Assembly: GCF_004209755.1 (NCBI RefSeq)
Contig: NZ_CP035913.1
Location: 3,472,001-3,536,000, forward strand
Source of the DNA: Pseudoduganella lutea
GTDB lineage: Bacteria > Pseudomonadota > Gammaproteobacteria > Burkholderiales > Burkholderiaceae_D
DNA: 64,000 nt
Direction: 5' to 3'
Numbering within the stretch: position 1 is the first letter of the stretch; every line of letters starts with the position of its first letter. Below the pieces are notes generated by a model. It made no database searches, was not told the origin of the DNA, and was given only the letters and a program-made list of their open reading frames with translations. Below, in pieces: positions 19,104 to 28,937 of the stretch. The translations under genes were made by a program, and so were the position numbers.

Positions 19104-19235
19104 ATGCGAAACATGCGCTGGCGCCGGTTGCTGCTGTGGTGTCTCGCCGCCCTCGTGCTGGCGGCTTGCTTCGCCGCCTACCTGCGGCCGGATTTCATGT
19201 TCGACATGGCGACGCGGATCGTCATGTGCTTCTGA
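19104..19235 (+). CDS. Small single-helix membrane protein (43 aa)
   Basis: An ATG at 19104 preceded by TAAGGAGGCGGAA opens a 43-codon frame: a basic N-terminus (MRNMRWRR), one hydrophobic helix (LLLWCLAALVLAACF), then a short polar part ending in RIVMCF. The near-consensus ribosome site and the position directly after the MFS gene argue that it is translated. Small proteins of this layout, with a C-terminal Cys-Phe, occur in other betaproteobacteria, but I know no function. It could be an accessory subunit of the MFS carrier. Confidence 0.6.
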   Translation: MRNMRWRRLLLWCLAALVLAACFAAYLRPDFMFDMATRIVMCF

Positions 19236-19244
19236 CCGGGCCTG

Positions 19245-21314
19245 CTAGACCTTCAGGAACTCTTCGCGCCCGCCCAGCCACCGTTCCAGGTGCGCTTCGA
19301 CCACCCGTTCGCTGGCCGGGTCGTGCAGCAGCGCGTGCGCCACGTCGCGCGCCTGGTCGACCAGCCAGCCATCCGTTTCCAGGTCGGCAAAGCGCAGCAT
19401 CGCCTGGCCGGATTGCCGGGCACCAAGAAATTCACCGGGACCGCGGATTTCCAGGTCGCGCCGGGCGATCTCGAAACCATCGGTGGTCTCGCGCATCGTG
19501 GCCAGGCGCTGCTTGGCCACGTGGCCCAGCGGGCTCTGATACAGCAGCAGGCACACGCTGGCCGCCGAGCCGCGCCCCACGCGCCCGCGCAGCTGGTGCA
19601 GCTGCGACAGGCCGAAGCGTTCGGCATGCTCGATCACCATCAGCGACGCATTGGGCACGTCCACGCCCACCTCGATCACCGTGGTGGCCACCAGCACGTG
19701 CACCCGGGCGGCGGTGAAGGCATCCATCACTTCCTGCTTCTCCGCCGGCTTCATGCGGCCATGCACGAGGCCCACCTGCAGGTCGGGCAACGCCGCGGCC
19801 AGTGTTTCGTAGGTTTCCGTGGCGGTCTGCAATTGCAGCGCTTCCGATTCCTCGATCAGCGGGCAGACCCAGTACACCTGGCGGCCATCCAGCGCGGCCG
19901 CGTGCACCCGCTCGATCACTTCGTCGCGCCGGTTCTGGTCGATCACGCGCGTGACGATGGGCGTGCGGCCCGGCGGCAGCTCGTCGATCACCGACACTTC
20001 CAGGTCGGCGTAATACGTCATCGCCAGCGTGCGGGGGATCGGCGTGGCGGACATCATCAGCTGGTGCGGCACCAGTCCGTCCGCGCCCTTGCCGCGCAGG
20101 GTGAGGCGCTGGCCGACACCGAAGCGGTGCTGCTCGTCGACGATGACGAGGCCCAGCCTGGCGAACTGCACGGTGTCCTGGATCAGCGCATGCGTGCCGA
20201 TCACCAGTTGCGCCTCGCCCGATTCGGCCATGGCCGAAGCGGCCATCTTTTCCTTCTTCTTCAAGCTGCCCGTCAGCCACGCCACCTTCACGCCCAGCGG
20301 TTCCATCCACGCGGCGATCTTCCTGAAATGCTGCTCGGCCAGGATTTCGGTGGGCGCCATCAGCGCGGCCTGGAAGCCGCTGTCGATGGCCTGCGTGGCG
20401 GCCAGCGCGGCCACCACCGTCTTGCCGCTGCCCACGTCGCCCTGCAGCAGCCGCTGCATCGGGTAAGGCTGGCGCAGGTCGGCGCGCACTTCCTCGAGCA
20501 CGCGCGCCTGCGCATTCGTGAGCCTGAACGGCAACGCAGCCTGGAATGCCGCGGTCAGCGTGCCCACCGCCTCGAGCGGCGCCGCGCCTTTTTGCCGGCG
20601 CGCGTCCTGCGCGCGCTTCAGCGACAGCTGCTGGGCCAGCAGCTCGTCGAACTTCATGCGGATCCACGCCGGATGCGAGCGCTCCGCCAGCGCATGCTCG
20701 TCCACCTGTTGCGGCGGATGGTGCAGCAGCTTCACGGCCGGCTCGAAGCCATGCAGCTGCATCTTTTCGACAAGCCTCGGTGGCAACGTGTCGGTCCAGT
20801 CCACGCGGCGCATCGCCTCCATGATCGCGCGGCGCAGCACGTGCTGCGACAGGCCTTCGCCGGAAGGGTAGACCGGAGTGAGGGACGTGGGCAGCGGTGC
20901 GCCTTCGTTGACCACCTTGTAAGTGGGATGCACCATCTCGGCGCCGAAGAAGCCGTGTTTCAGCTCGCCGCGGGCGCGCACCCGCGTGCCTTCGGCCAGC
21001 TGCCTGGTCTGGCTGCCGTAGAAATTCATGAAGCGCAGCATCAGTTCGCCCGTATCGTCGGCGATGTGCACGATCATCTGCTTGCGCGGCTTGTAGGTGA
21101 TCTCGTTCTTCGTGACGATGCCTTCGACCTGCGATGTCTGCCCGCCGCGCAGGCAGGCCGCGCGGATGTCGGTGACCTCGGTCTCGTCCTCATAGCGCAT
21201 CGGCAGGTGCAGCACCAGGTCCATGTCGGTGCGCAGCCCGAGCCGGGCCAGCCTGCTTTCGATCGAGGGGGCCGCTTTCTTCACGGGGGGCTTGCTTTGC
21301 TTCGTTTCGGCCAT
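19245..21314 (-). CDS. recG: ATP-dependent DNA helicase RecG
   Basis: A 689-residue superfamily 2 helicase that regresses stalled forks and processes branched recombination intermediates. In order: an N-terminal wedge/OB domain (about 30-220), Walker A GDVGSGKT (about 294), motif II as DEQHRFG (about 398; RecG has DEQH rather than DEAD), motif III MSATPIPRTL (about 425), and the C-terminal helicase lobe with QLRGRVGRG (about 578). Length is normal. The unstructured start MAETKQSKPPVKK is acceptable. It is divergent from queA, with a long fold-back element in the gap. Confidence 0.95.
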   Translation of the reverse strand: MAETKQSKPPVKKAAPSIESRLARLGLRTDMDLVLHLPMRYEDETEVTDIRAACLRGGQTSQVEGIVTKNEITYKPRKQMIVHIADDTGELMLRFMNFYGSQTRQLAEGTRVRARGELKHGFFGAEMVHPTYKVVNEGAPLPTSLTPVYPSGEGLSQHVLRRAIMEAMRRVDWTDTLPPRLVEKMQLHGFEPAVKLLHHPPQQVDEHALAERSHPAWIRMKFDELLAQQLSLKRAQDARRQKGAAPLEAVGTLTAAFQAALPFRLTNAQARVLEEVRADLRQPYPMQRLLQGDVGSGKTVVAALAATQAIDSGFQAALMAPTEILAEQHFRKIAAWMEPLGVKVAWLTGSLKKKEKMAASAMAESGEAQLVIGTHALIQDTVQFARLGLVIVDEQHRFGVGQRLTLRGKGADGLVPHQLMMSATPIPRTLAMTYYADLEVSVIDELPPGRTPIVTRVIDQNRRDEVIERVHAAALDGRQVYWVCPLIEESEALQLQTATETYETLAAALPDLQVGLVHGRMKPAEKQEVMDAFTAARVHVLVATTVIEVGVDVPNASLMVIEHAERFGLSQLHQLRGRVGRGSAASVCLLLYQSPLGHVAKQRLATMRETTDGFEIARRDLEIRGPGEFLGARQSGQAMLRFADLETDGWLVDQARDVAHALLHDPASERVVEAHLERWLGGREEFLKV

Positions 21315-21352
21315 GGTCAGGTGATGCTTTTTTTACTCGATTGCGAGCTCTT

Positions 21353-21511
21353 GTGGGTCGCTCGGCAACTGATCGTGGGTTAAAAGCGTGTATTTCCGCG
21401 CCATGCGTCGTTGCAAATGCCCCGGGATAGGTGGCTATCCCGGGGCATTTACGCCTAGCCTGACACGCAAATCCATCGCTTTTACCGCCACGCCGTTGCC
21501 GAGCGACCCAC
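21353..21511. repeat. 159-bp fold-back (MITE-like) element between recG and queA
   Basis: The ends are perfect 17-base inverted repeats (21353-21369 with 21495-21511). Inside, TAAAAGCG (21381-21388) pairs with CGCTTTTA (21477-21484), and the centre is a perfect 16-base stem (21415-21430 with 21435-21450) around GTGG. The segments between also align as imperfect inverted copies, so the whole 159 bases can fold as one long hairpin. There is no coding potential. A queA promoter may lie across its right end. Confidence 0.75.
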
Positions 21512-21522
21512 TAGCGTACAAT
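21496..21522 (+). promoter_or_regulatory. Possible queA promoter overlapping the fold-back end
   Basis: TTGCCG (21496-21501) and TACAAT (21517-21522) are 15 bases apart, a little short of optimal. The -35 lies inside the right terminal repeat. This is a weak prediction. Confidence 0.3.
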
Positions 21523-21596
21523 AGAAGGTTGCCCAATGCTTTTTCAGCGGAATTGCGCGCACGTCGTCATCCATGCGCGCCACCGCCAGACACACT

Positions 21597-22622
21597 ATGT
21601 ATTCGCTCTCCGATTTCGATTTTAACTTGCCGCCCGAGCGCATTGCTCAGTTTCCGCTGCCGGACCGCAGCGCGTCCCGCCTGTTGCACGTGGACGGCAG
21701 CCGCCTAGTCGACCGAAAATTCACCGATATCCTCGACCTGCTGCAGCCGGGCGACCTGCTGGTGATGAACGACACCCGCGTGCTGAAGGCGCGCTTCTTC
21801 GGCATCAAGGACAGCGGCGGCAAGGTCGAGGTACTGGTCGAGCGCGTGCTCGACACGCGCACCGTGCTGGCCCAGGTCCGTGCCTCGAAGTCGCCGGGAC
21901 CCGGCGTGAAGATCCGCCTGGCCGACGCTTTCGACGTCACGGTGGGCGAGCGCGCCGGCGAATTCTTCACCCTGAAATTCGATGCCGACGTGTTCGACCT
22001 GATCGAACAGTACGGCCGCCTGCCGCTGCCGCCGTATATCGAGCACGCGCCCGGCGAGGTGGACGAGACACGCTACCAGACCGTGTTCAACAAGGTGCCG
22101 GGCGCCGTGGCGGCCCCCACCGCCGGCCTGCACTTCGATGAAGCGCTGCTGCAAAAGCTGCGCGACAAGGGCGTGAACTTCGCCTATGTCACGCTGCACG
22201 TGGGCGCCGGCACGTTCCAGCCGGTGCGCACCGAGAACCTGGCCGAGCACAAGATGCACACCGAGTGGTACACGATGCCACAAGCGACCGTGGATGCGGT
22301 GAAGGCCACGCGCGCCGCCGGCCGCGATGTGATCGCCGTCGGCACCACCAGCCTGCGCGCGCTCGAATCGGCGTCCCAGTCGGGCACGATCGAGGCGGGC
22401 AGCGCCGACACGGCGCTGTTCATCACGCCGGGCTATGCCTTCAAGTCCGTCACCCGGCTGATCACCAACTTCCACCTGCCGAAGTCCACGCTGCTGATGC
22501 TGGTCTCGGCCTTTGCCGGTTTCGACGAGATCCGCGCCGCCTATGCGCACGCGATCGCCAACGAATACCGCTTCTTCAGCTATGGCGATGCCATGCTGCT
22601 GACTACGCCCAACCGGGCATAA
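21597..22622 (+). CDS. queA: S-adenosylmethionine:tRNA ribosyltransferase-isomerase
   Basis: A 341-residue enzyme that moves the ribosyl part of SAM onto preQ1 in tRNA to give epoxyqueuosine. Family blocks are clear: [15 protein letters not shown] (about 6-20), [13 protein letters not shown] (about 55-67), TAGLHFDE (about 173), [14 protein letters not shown] (about 194-207) and [17 protein letters not shown] (about 287-303). ATG 21597 gives the normal N-terminus (MYSLSDFDF); an upstream in-frame GTG/ATG extension is rejected. tgt follows 13 bases downstream, as in many proteobacteria. Confidence 0.95.
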   Translation: MYSLSDFDFNLPPERIAQFPLPDRSASRLLHVDGSRLVDRKFTDILDLLQPGDLLVMNDTRVLKARFFGIKDSGGKVEVLVERVLDTRTVLAQVRASKSPGPGVKIRLADAFDVTVGERAGEFFTLKFDADVFDLIEQYGRLPLPPYIEHAPGEVDETRYQTVFNKVPGAVAAPTAGLHFDEALLQKLRDKGVNFAYVTLHVGAGTFQPVRTENLAEHKMHTEWYTMPQATVDAVKATRAAGRDVIAVGTTSLRALESASQSGTIEAGSADTALFITPGYAFKSVTRLITNFHLPKSTLLMLVSAFAGFDEIRAAYAHAIANEYRFFSYGDAMLLTTPNRA

Positions 22623-22629
22623 CGGATAA

Positions 22630-23775
<1,146 letters not shown>

Positions 23776-23888
23776 CTGAGTAAAAACCTGCAGGAACTTC
23801 TTGCAATAGTGTAAAAGTCCCCAATCTCTGCGGCTTTGGCCAGTGCTAGAATACAGCGCTGTTTTTTTTAATTACATTGGAGTCACCC

Positions 23889-24221
23889 GTGTTCATTTCC
23901 AACGCTTATGCTCAAACCGCCGGCGCCGCCGATGCGTCGATGATGGGCAACCTGTCGACCTTCGTGCCACTGATCCTGATGTTCGTGGTCATGTATTTCC
24001 TGATGATCCGCCCGCAGCAGAAGCGCGCCAAGGAACAGAAAGCCATGATGGACGCGCTCGCCAAGGGCGATGAAGTCGTGACGGTCGGCGGTATCCTGGG
24101 CCGGGTGTCCCGCGTGACCGATGCCTTCGTGACGGTGGAAGTGGCACCGAACACGGAAATCGTGGTGCAGAAATCCGCGGTCACCACGCTGCTGCCGAAG
24201 GGCACGCTGAAGGGGCTGTAA
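23889..24221 (+). CDS. yajC: Sec translocase auxiliary subunit YajC
   Basis: A 110-residue single-helix inner-membrane protein that joins SecDF in the holo-translocon. GTG 23889 is chosen because GGAG lies six bases upstream and the product begins MFISNAYAQ, the usual start of betaproteobacterial YajC; a TTG four codons earlier is less likely. The helix (about 20-40, FVPLILMFVVMYFLMI) is followed by RPQQKRAKE and the conserved soluble block GDEVVTVGGILGRV. Confidence 0.93.
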   Translation: MFISNAYAQTAGAADASMMGNLSTFVPLILMFVVMYFLMIRPQQKRAKEQKAMMDALAKGDEVVTVGGILGRVSRVTDAFVTVEVAPNTEIVVQKSAVTTLLPKGTLKGL

Positions 24222-24234
24222 GACCTCACACAGG

Positions 24235-24263
24235 AAGCGGGCGGCACCACCGCCCGCTTTTGT
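24235..24263 (+). terminator. Hairpin with short T-run between yajC and secD
   Basis: AAGCGGGCGG / CCGCCCGCTT with a 5-base loop, followed by TTTTGTT. This is a credible intrinsic terminator or attenuator inside the yajC-secDF cluster, which would lower secDF relative to yajC. Confidence 0.6.
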
Positions 24264-24287
24264 TATCGGCCAACCTCGCTGAAGATC

Positions 24288-26150
24288 ATGAATCGTTATC
24301 CCATCTGGAAATACATCCTCATTGCCATCGTCGTGCTGCTGGGGGCACTGTACACGGCACCCAACTACATGGGCGAGTCGCCCGCGCTGCAGATCACCAG
24401 CGGTAAATCCACGGTGAAGGTGGGTAGCGATATCGTCACCCGCGTCGAGCAATTGCTGGCCGAGGCGAAGCTGCCCACGTCCGGCATCACGTTCGACGCG
24501 GGCTCGAGCAGCCCTTCCGTGCGCGCCCGCTTCACCGATATCGACACGCAGTTCAAGGCCAAGCTGGCCCTGGAACGCGGGCTCAATACCGATCCGGAAG
24601 ATCCCGCCTATATCGTCACCAACAACCTGATGGCCAATACGCCGGCATGGATGCAGAAACTCGGCGCCCACCCGATGTACCTGGGCCTCGACCTGCGCGG
24701 TGGCGTCCACTTCCTGATGCAGGTGGATGTCAAGGCCGCGCTGGACAAGCGTATCCAGGGTTTCCAGGCCGCGATCCGCAGCGAACTGCGCGACAAGAAC
24801 GTGCGCCACGCCGGCATCGAACGCTCGGGCGATGCGATCATCGTGAAATTCCGCGACGACGCCACCCGCCAGGCTGCCCGCAAGGCGCTGGGCGAGATGA
24901 ACGAACTGCAGTTCGCCGACGGCACCAGCGGCGCCGACCTGACGCTGACCGCGTCGATGAAACCGGCCGCGCTGAAAGCCGCGGTGGACAACGGCGTGAA
25001 GCAGAACATCGCCACCCTGTCCAAGCGCGTCAATGAACTGGGTGTCTCCGAACCGATCATCCAGCAGCAGGGCGCGGACCGCATCGTCGTCCAGCTGCCG
25101 GGCGTGCAGGACGTGGCACGCGCCAAGTCGATCATCGGCCGTACCGCCACGCTGGAAGTGCGCCTGGTCGACCAGACCGTGCCGCGCGGCACCGAGCTGA
25201 CGGCCGCGATCCCGTTTGAGTCGGAGCTGTTCACCGCCGGCAAGAACGTCCCGGTCGTCCTGAAGAAGGATGTGATCATCACCGGCGACTTCATCTCGTC
25301 CGCTACCGCCACGTTCGACGAGAACCAGCAGCCGGCCGTGTCGCTCGACCTGAACGGCGATGGCGGCCGCCGCATGCGCGAAGCCACCCGCGACAACGTG
25401 GGCAAGGGCATGGCCATCGTGCTGTTCGAGAAGAAAAAGCCGGAAGTGCTGTCGGTCGCCACGATCCAGGATGAACTGGGCAGCCGCTTCCGCATCACCG
25501 GCATGGGCAGCATCGAGAATTCCACCGAACTGGCGCTGCTGCTGAAGTCCGGCGCGCTGTATGCACCGATGGAAGTCATCGAGGAACGCCTGGTCGGCCC
25601 GCAACTGGGCGCCGAGAACATCGCGAAAGGCTTCAATGCCACGATGTACGGTTTCCTCGCGATCGCCGTGTTCATGGTCATCTACTACATGATGTTCGGT
25701 GTCTTCTCCGTGCTGGCGCTGGCCGTCAACCTGCTGCTGCTGGTGGCCATCCTGTCGCTGATGGGCATCACGCTGACCTTGCCGGGCATTGCCGCTATCG
25801 CGCTGGCGCTGGGCATGGCGATCGATGCGAACGTGCTGATCAACGAGCGGGTGCGCGAGGAGCTGCGCGCCGGCGCTTCGCCGCAGGCCGCGATCTCGGC
25901 CGGTTTCGACCGCGCCTGGGCAACCATCTTCGACTCGAACGTGACGACCCTCATCGTGGCGCTGGCGCTGCTGGTGTTCGGTTCGGGCGCCATCCGCGGC
26001 TTCGCGATCGTCCACGGCCTGGGCATCCTGACCTCGATGTTCTCCGCCGTCTTCGTGTCGCGCGGCGTGGTCAACCTGTGGTATGGCCGCAAGAAGAAAC
26101 TGCAGTCGCTGTCGATCGGTACCGTCTGGGTACCGAAAGAAGCGAAGTAA
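24288..26150 (+). CDS. secD: Protein translocase subunit SecD
   Basis: A 620-residue RND-like membrane protein that uses proton motive force to pull exported proteins across the inner membrane. An N-terminal helix (about 8-25) is followed by the large periplasmic P1 domain, with LGLDLRGGVHFLMQVD (about 127-142), and five C-terminal helices containing PGIAAIALALGMAIDANVLINERVREE (about 501-527), the conserved proton-path segment. The length is normal. It runs directly into secF, 26 bases downstream. Confidence 0.96.
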   Translation: MNRYPIWKYILIAIVVLLGALYTAPNYMGESPALQITSGKSTVKVGSDIVTRVEQLLAEAKLPTSGITFDAGSSSPSVRARFTDIDTQFKAKLALERGLNTDPEDPAYIVTNNLMANTPAWMQKLGAHPMYLGLDLRGGVHFLMQVDVKAALDKRIQGFQAAIRSELRDKNVRHAGIERSGDAIIVKFRDDATRQAARKALGEMNELQFADGTSGADLTLTASMKPAALKAAVDNGVKQNIATLSKRVNELGVSEPIIQQQGADRIVVQLPGVQDVARAKSIIGRTATLEVRLVDQTVPRGTELTAAIPFESELFTAGKNVPVVLKKDVIITGDFISSATATFDENQQPAVSLDLNGDGGRRMREATRDNVGKGMAIVLFEKKKPEVLSVATIQDELGSRFRITGMGSIENSTELALLLKSGALYAPMEVIEERLVGPQLGAENIAKGFNATMYGFLAIAVFMVIYYMMFGVFSVLALAVNLLLLVAILSLMGITLTLPGIAAIALALGMAIDANVLINERVREELRAGASPQAAISAGFDRAWATIFDSNVTTLIVALALLVFGSGAIRGFAIVHGLGILTSMFSAVFVSRGVVNLWYGRKKKLQSLSIGTVWVPKEAK

Positions 26151-26176
26151 CGGCCATCGGTCAATAAGAGGATTTC

Positions 26177-27199
26177 ATGGAATTTTTCCGCATTCATAGA
26201 GACATCCCGTTCATGCGCTACGCGACGATCTTCAACGTCGTGTCGGCGCTGACGTTCGTGGCGGCCGTGTTCTTCCTGGCCACCAAGGGCCTGCACCTGT
26301 CGATCGAATTCAAGGGCGGCACGCTGGTGGAAGTGAAGTATCCGCAGGCCGCCAACCTGGAACGCATGCGTGAATCGCTGCGCGGCGCGGGCTTCGAGCA
26401 TCCGGAAGCCAGCACGTTCGGCACCGCCAGCGACGTGCTGATCCGTCTGCCGATCACGGCCGGCACCGGCTCCGACACCACGTCGGTACGTGCCTTCGAA
26501 GGCCTGTGCCGCGCCGAGAAGGGCACGGTCAAGCAGTTCGACGAGATATCGCCGCAGGGCGATCACCACGCCCGCACCTCCTGCGTCGACGCGGCCGGCA
26601 AGGAGCTCGTGTCGCTGCAGCGCGTGGAATTCGTCGGCCCGATGGTCGGCGAGGAACTGGCGCAGAACGGCATCAACGCGCTGATCATGGTGGTCATCGG
26701 CGTGATGATCTACCTGGCCATCCGCTTCGAGTGGAAGTATGCCGTGGCGGCGATCATCGCCAACCTGCACGACGTGATCATCATCATGGGCTTCTTCGCG
26801 TTCTTCCAGTGGGAGTTCTCGCTGACGGTGCTGGCGGCGATCCTGGCGGTGCTGGGCTACTCGGTCAACGAATCGGTCGTGATCTTCGACCGGATCCGCG
26901 AAAACTTCCGCAAGCAGCGCAAGATGAGCGTGCAGGAAGTGATCGACAACGCCATCACCAGCACGATGTCGCGCACGATCATCACCCACGGCTGCACGGA
27001 GATGATGGTGTTGTCGATGCTGTTCTTCGGCGGGCCCACGCTGCACTACTTCGCCGTTGCGCTGACGATCGGCATCCTGTTCGGCATCTACTCCTCCGTG
27101 TTCGTCGCGGCCGCCGTCGCCATGAAGCTGGGCGTCAAGCGCGAAGACCTGATCAAGCCGGTCAAGGAAAAGGACGAAACGGACGGCGCCGTCGTTTAA
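26177..27199 (+). CDS. secF: Protein translocase subunit SecF
   Basis: A 340-residue partner of SecD, with an N-terminal helix, a small periplasmic domain beginning IEFKGGTLVEVKY (about 41-53), and five C-terminal helices with GYSVNESVVIFDRIRENFRK (about 230-250) and SRTIITHG. AAGAGGA precedes the ATG. An intrinsic terminator ends the transcript 18 bases after the stop. Confidence 0.96.
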   Translation: MEFFRIHRDIPFMRYATIFNVVSALTFVAAVFFLATKGLHLSIEFKGGTLVEVKYPQAANLERMRESLRGAGFEHPEASTFGTASDVLIRLPITAGTGSDTTSVRAFEGLCRAEKGTVKQFDEISPQGDHHARTSCVDAAGKELVSLQRVEFVGPMVGEELAQNGINALIMVVIGVMIYLAIRFEWKYAVAAIIANLHDVIIIMGFFAFFQWEFSLTVLAAILAVLGYSVNESVVIFDRIRENFRKQRKMSVQEVIDNAITSTMSRTIITHGCTEMMVLSMLFFGGPTLHYFAVALTIGILFGIYSSVFVAAAVAMKLGVKREDLIKPVKEKDETDGAVV

Positions 27200-27216
27200 T
27201 ACGGCACTGCTCCCCC

Positions 27217-27243
27217 AATGCCGCCTCCGGGCGGCATTTTTTT
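27217..27243 (+). terminator. Intrinsic terminator after secF
   Basis: AATGCCGCC-TCCG-GGCGGCATT followed by an uninterrupted T-run. It closes the queA-tgt-yajC-secD-secF block. Confidence 0.88.
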
Positions 27244-27284
27244 CGCCTCTACAATATTTCCTAAATTCGGGGCCTAACCCTAAT

Positions 27285-27503
27285 CCGTTCAGTTAACGGA
27301 ATTCGATGCAGTCCGCGACGCCAGCGTACTGGTGTCGGACACCGGCTTTTCGGTGTCGGACACCGGTGTTCGCGTGAACTTGCCGATTTCCTGAGAGGAA
27401 AACCAGTGTCCGACACATTTTCCGGATGAAGCGCCCGGAAAAAATGTCCGACACCAGGCACGCAAGCGCCAACTCGAATGGCCACGTCGCCTTAACTGAA
27501 CGG
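27285..27503. repeat. 219-bp fold-back element built on GTGTCGGACAC palindromes
   Basis: The ends are perfect 12-base inverted repeats, CCGTTCAGTTAA (27285-27296) and TTAACTGAACGG (27492-27503). Inside are two copies of GTGTCGGACACCGG (near 27332 and 27353) and the inverted counterparts GTGTCCGACAC (27406-27416) and TGTCCGACACCAGG (27445-27458). The two halves align as imperfect inverted copies. No protein is encoded. Together with the next entry it fills the 380-base gap between secF and the sensor kinase. Confidence 0.75.
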
Positions 27504-27507
27504 CATT

Positions 27508-27559
27508 GGGGTCTGACCCCGGTTTCAGGAAAGATTTCTTAGAATCGGGGTCAGACCCC
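27508..27559. repeat. Inverted pair of GGGGTC(T/A)GACCCC palindromes
   Basis: GGGGTCTGACCCC (27508-27520) and GGGGTCAGACCCC (27547-27559), each near self-complementary, in head-to-head arrangement with 26 bases between. Each is followed by GGTTT. The core is the same as that at 6821. Confidence 0.8.
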
Positions 27560-27581
27560 GGTTTTCGGCAACTTTTCTGCG

Positions 27582-28937
27582 TCAGACGGGCAGCAGGATG
27601 GTGGCGCGCAGGCCGCCGGTGGGGCGGTTCGACAGCGTGACCTTGCCGCCGTGTGCGTCGATGCAGGAGCGGGCGATGGCGAGGCCGAGGCCCGCGCCGC
27701 CCAGCTCCGGCTGCCGCGAGGCGTCGAGCCGGTAGAACGGCTTGAACACGTCGTCCAGCCGGGCGGGCGGGATGCCGGGGCCTTCGTCGTCGATCGTGAT
27801 GCGGATGGCGTCGCGCCCGCCGTCGATCTGCGCGGGCGCCACGTCGAGCCGTGCGCAGCGGCCGTAGCGCACGGCGTTGTCGACGAGGTTCGTCAGCGCG
27901 CGGCGGATCGCCAGCGGGCGGCAGCGGCAGGGCAGGGGGGCAAGGCCGGCGGCGCAAGCCAGTGCCACGTCGCGCCCCTGCGCCGCCTGGTCGGCCGCGA
28001 TCTCGGCCACCAGCGCGCCGACGTCGATGCCGATCGTCGGCTCGTCGTAGGCATCGTCCTTCGAGAAGCGCAGCGTTTCCTCGATCATCGACGCCATGTC
28101 GCGCAACGTGCGCTGCATGCCGGTGCGCACTTCGTCGTCGTCGACGAGTTCGGCGCGCAGCCGCAGCGACGTGACCATGGAGCGCAGGTCGTGGCTGATC
28201 GAGGCGAGCATGCGCTTGTGGTCTTCCAGGTAGCGCGTCAGCCGCGCCTGCATGATGTTGAACGATGCCGTCACCTCGCGTGCCTCGCGCGGCCCGGTCA
28301 GCGCCAGCGGTTCGTATTCCCCGCGGCTCACCCGTTCGGCCCCTTCCGACAGCGCCTTGATCGGCCGCACGATGCGCCGCACGAACACGATGCCGATCAC
28401 CAGCACCGGCAGCGTGCTGACGGGGATCGAGAAGCGCACCCGCTTCCACCACCACTGGTCGTCGGCAAGCGGCCGCTGGGCGCTGTTGAACCAGCCACCA
28501 CCCGGCAGGCGCAACGCGATGGCGAGATCGGGGTCCTCGTCAACCCCGGCGCGCAGTGCCAGGGACACGTGCACCGCGTTGGCCGGCAGCTTCAGCTCGC
28601 GCTGCAATACCGCCTGCAGCGACCGCTCTTCGTCATCCAGTACGAGGTCGGTTATTGCGCTGCGCGCGCCGATGCGGTGGCGCGACGTGCCGGTGTCCAG
28701 CGCGGCCAGCATCGCATTGCCGGACGCGGCATCGCGCTGCACCAGCGCCAGCCGGTAGGCCGACGTGACGTTTTCCATCACGTAGCGGCGCGACATCCGG
28801 TGCAGCGTGCCGCTGCCGCTGTTACTGGCCGTAGCCAGCAGCGCGATCAGGTGCGCCGCCAGCAGGCCGCAGATCAGCAGGCCGACCAGCTGGCCCGCCA
28901 TCGTCTGTGGCAGCAGCCGCGCCAGGAAAGCTTTCAC
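27582..28937 (-). CDS. Sensor histidine kinase (EnvZ/PfeS-like)
   Basis: A 451-residue membrane sensor, started from a GTG whose last bases overlap the response-regulator stop (GTGA). Layout: helix 1 (about 10-35), periplasmic sensor (about 36-165), helix 2 (about 168-190), HAMP, the phospho-acceptor His in SISHDLRSM (about 250), N-box LTNLVDNAVRYG, and GAGLGLAIARS near the end. The residue after HDLR is usually Thr-Pro; here it is Ser-Met, a change in the X-region. The position beside a catecholate receptor operon, with a Fur box in front of the regulator, suggests a PfeS-like siderophore sensor. Confidence 0.88.
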   Translation of the reverse strand: MKAFLARLLPQTMAGQLVGLLICGLLAAHLIALLATASNSGSGTLHRMSRRYVMENVTSAYRLALVQRDAASGNAMLAALDTGTSRHRIGARSAITDLVLDDEERSLQAVLQRELKLPANAVHVSLALRAGVDEDPDLAIALRLPGGGWFNSAQRPLADDQWWWKRVRFSIPVSTLPVLVIGIVFVRRIVRPIKALSEGAERVSRGEYEPLALTGPREAREVTASFNIMQARLTRYLEDHKRMLASISHDLRSMVTSLRLRAELVDDDEVRTGMQRTLRDMASMIEETLRFSKDDAYDEPTIGIDVGALVAEIAADQAAQGRDVALACAAGLAPLPCRCRPLAIRRALTNLVDNAVRYGRCARLDVAPAQIDGGRDAIRITIDDEGPGIPPARLDDVFKPFYRLDASRQPELGGAGLGLAIARSCIDAHGGKVTLSNRPTGGLRATILLPV

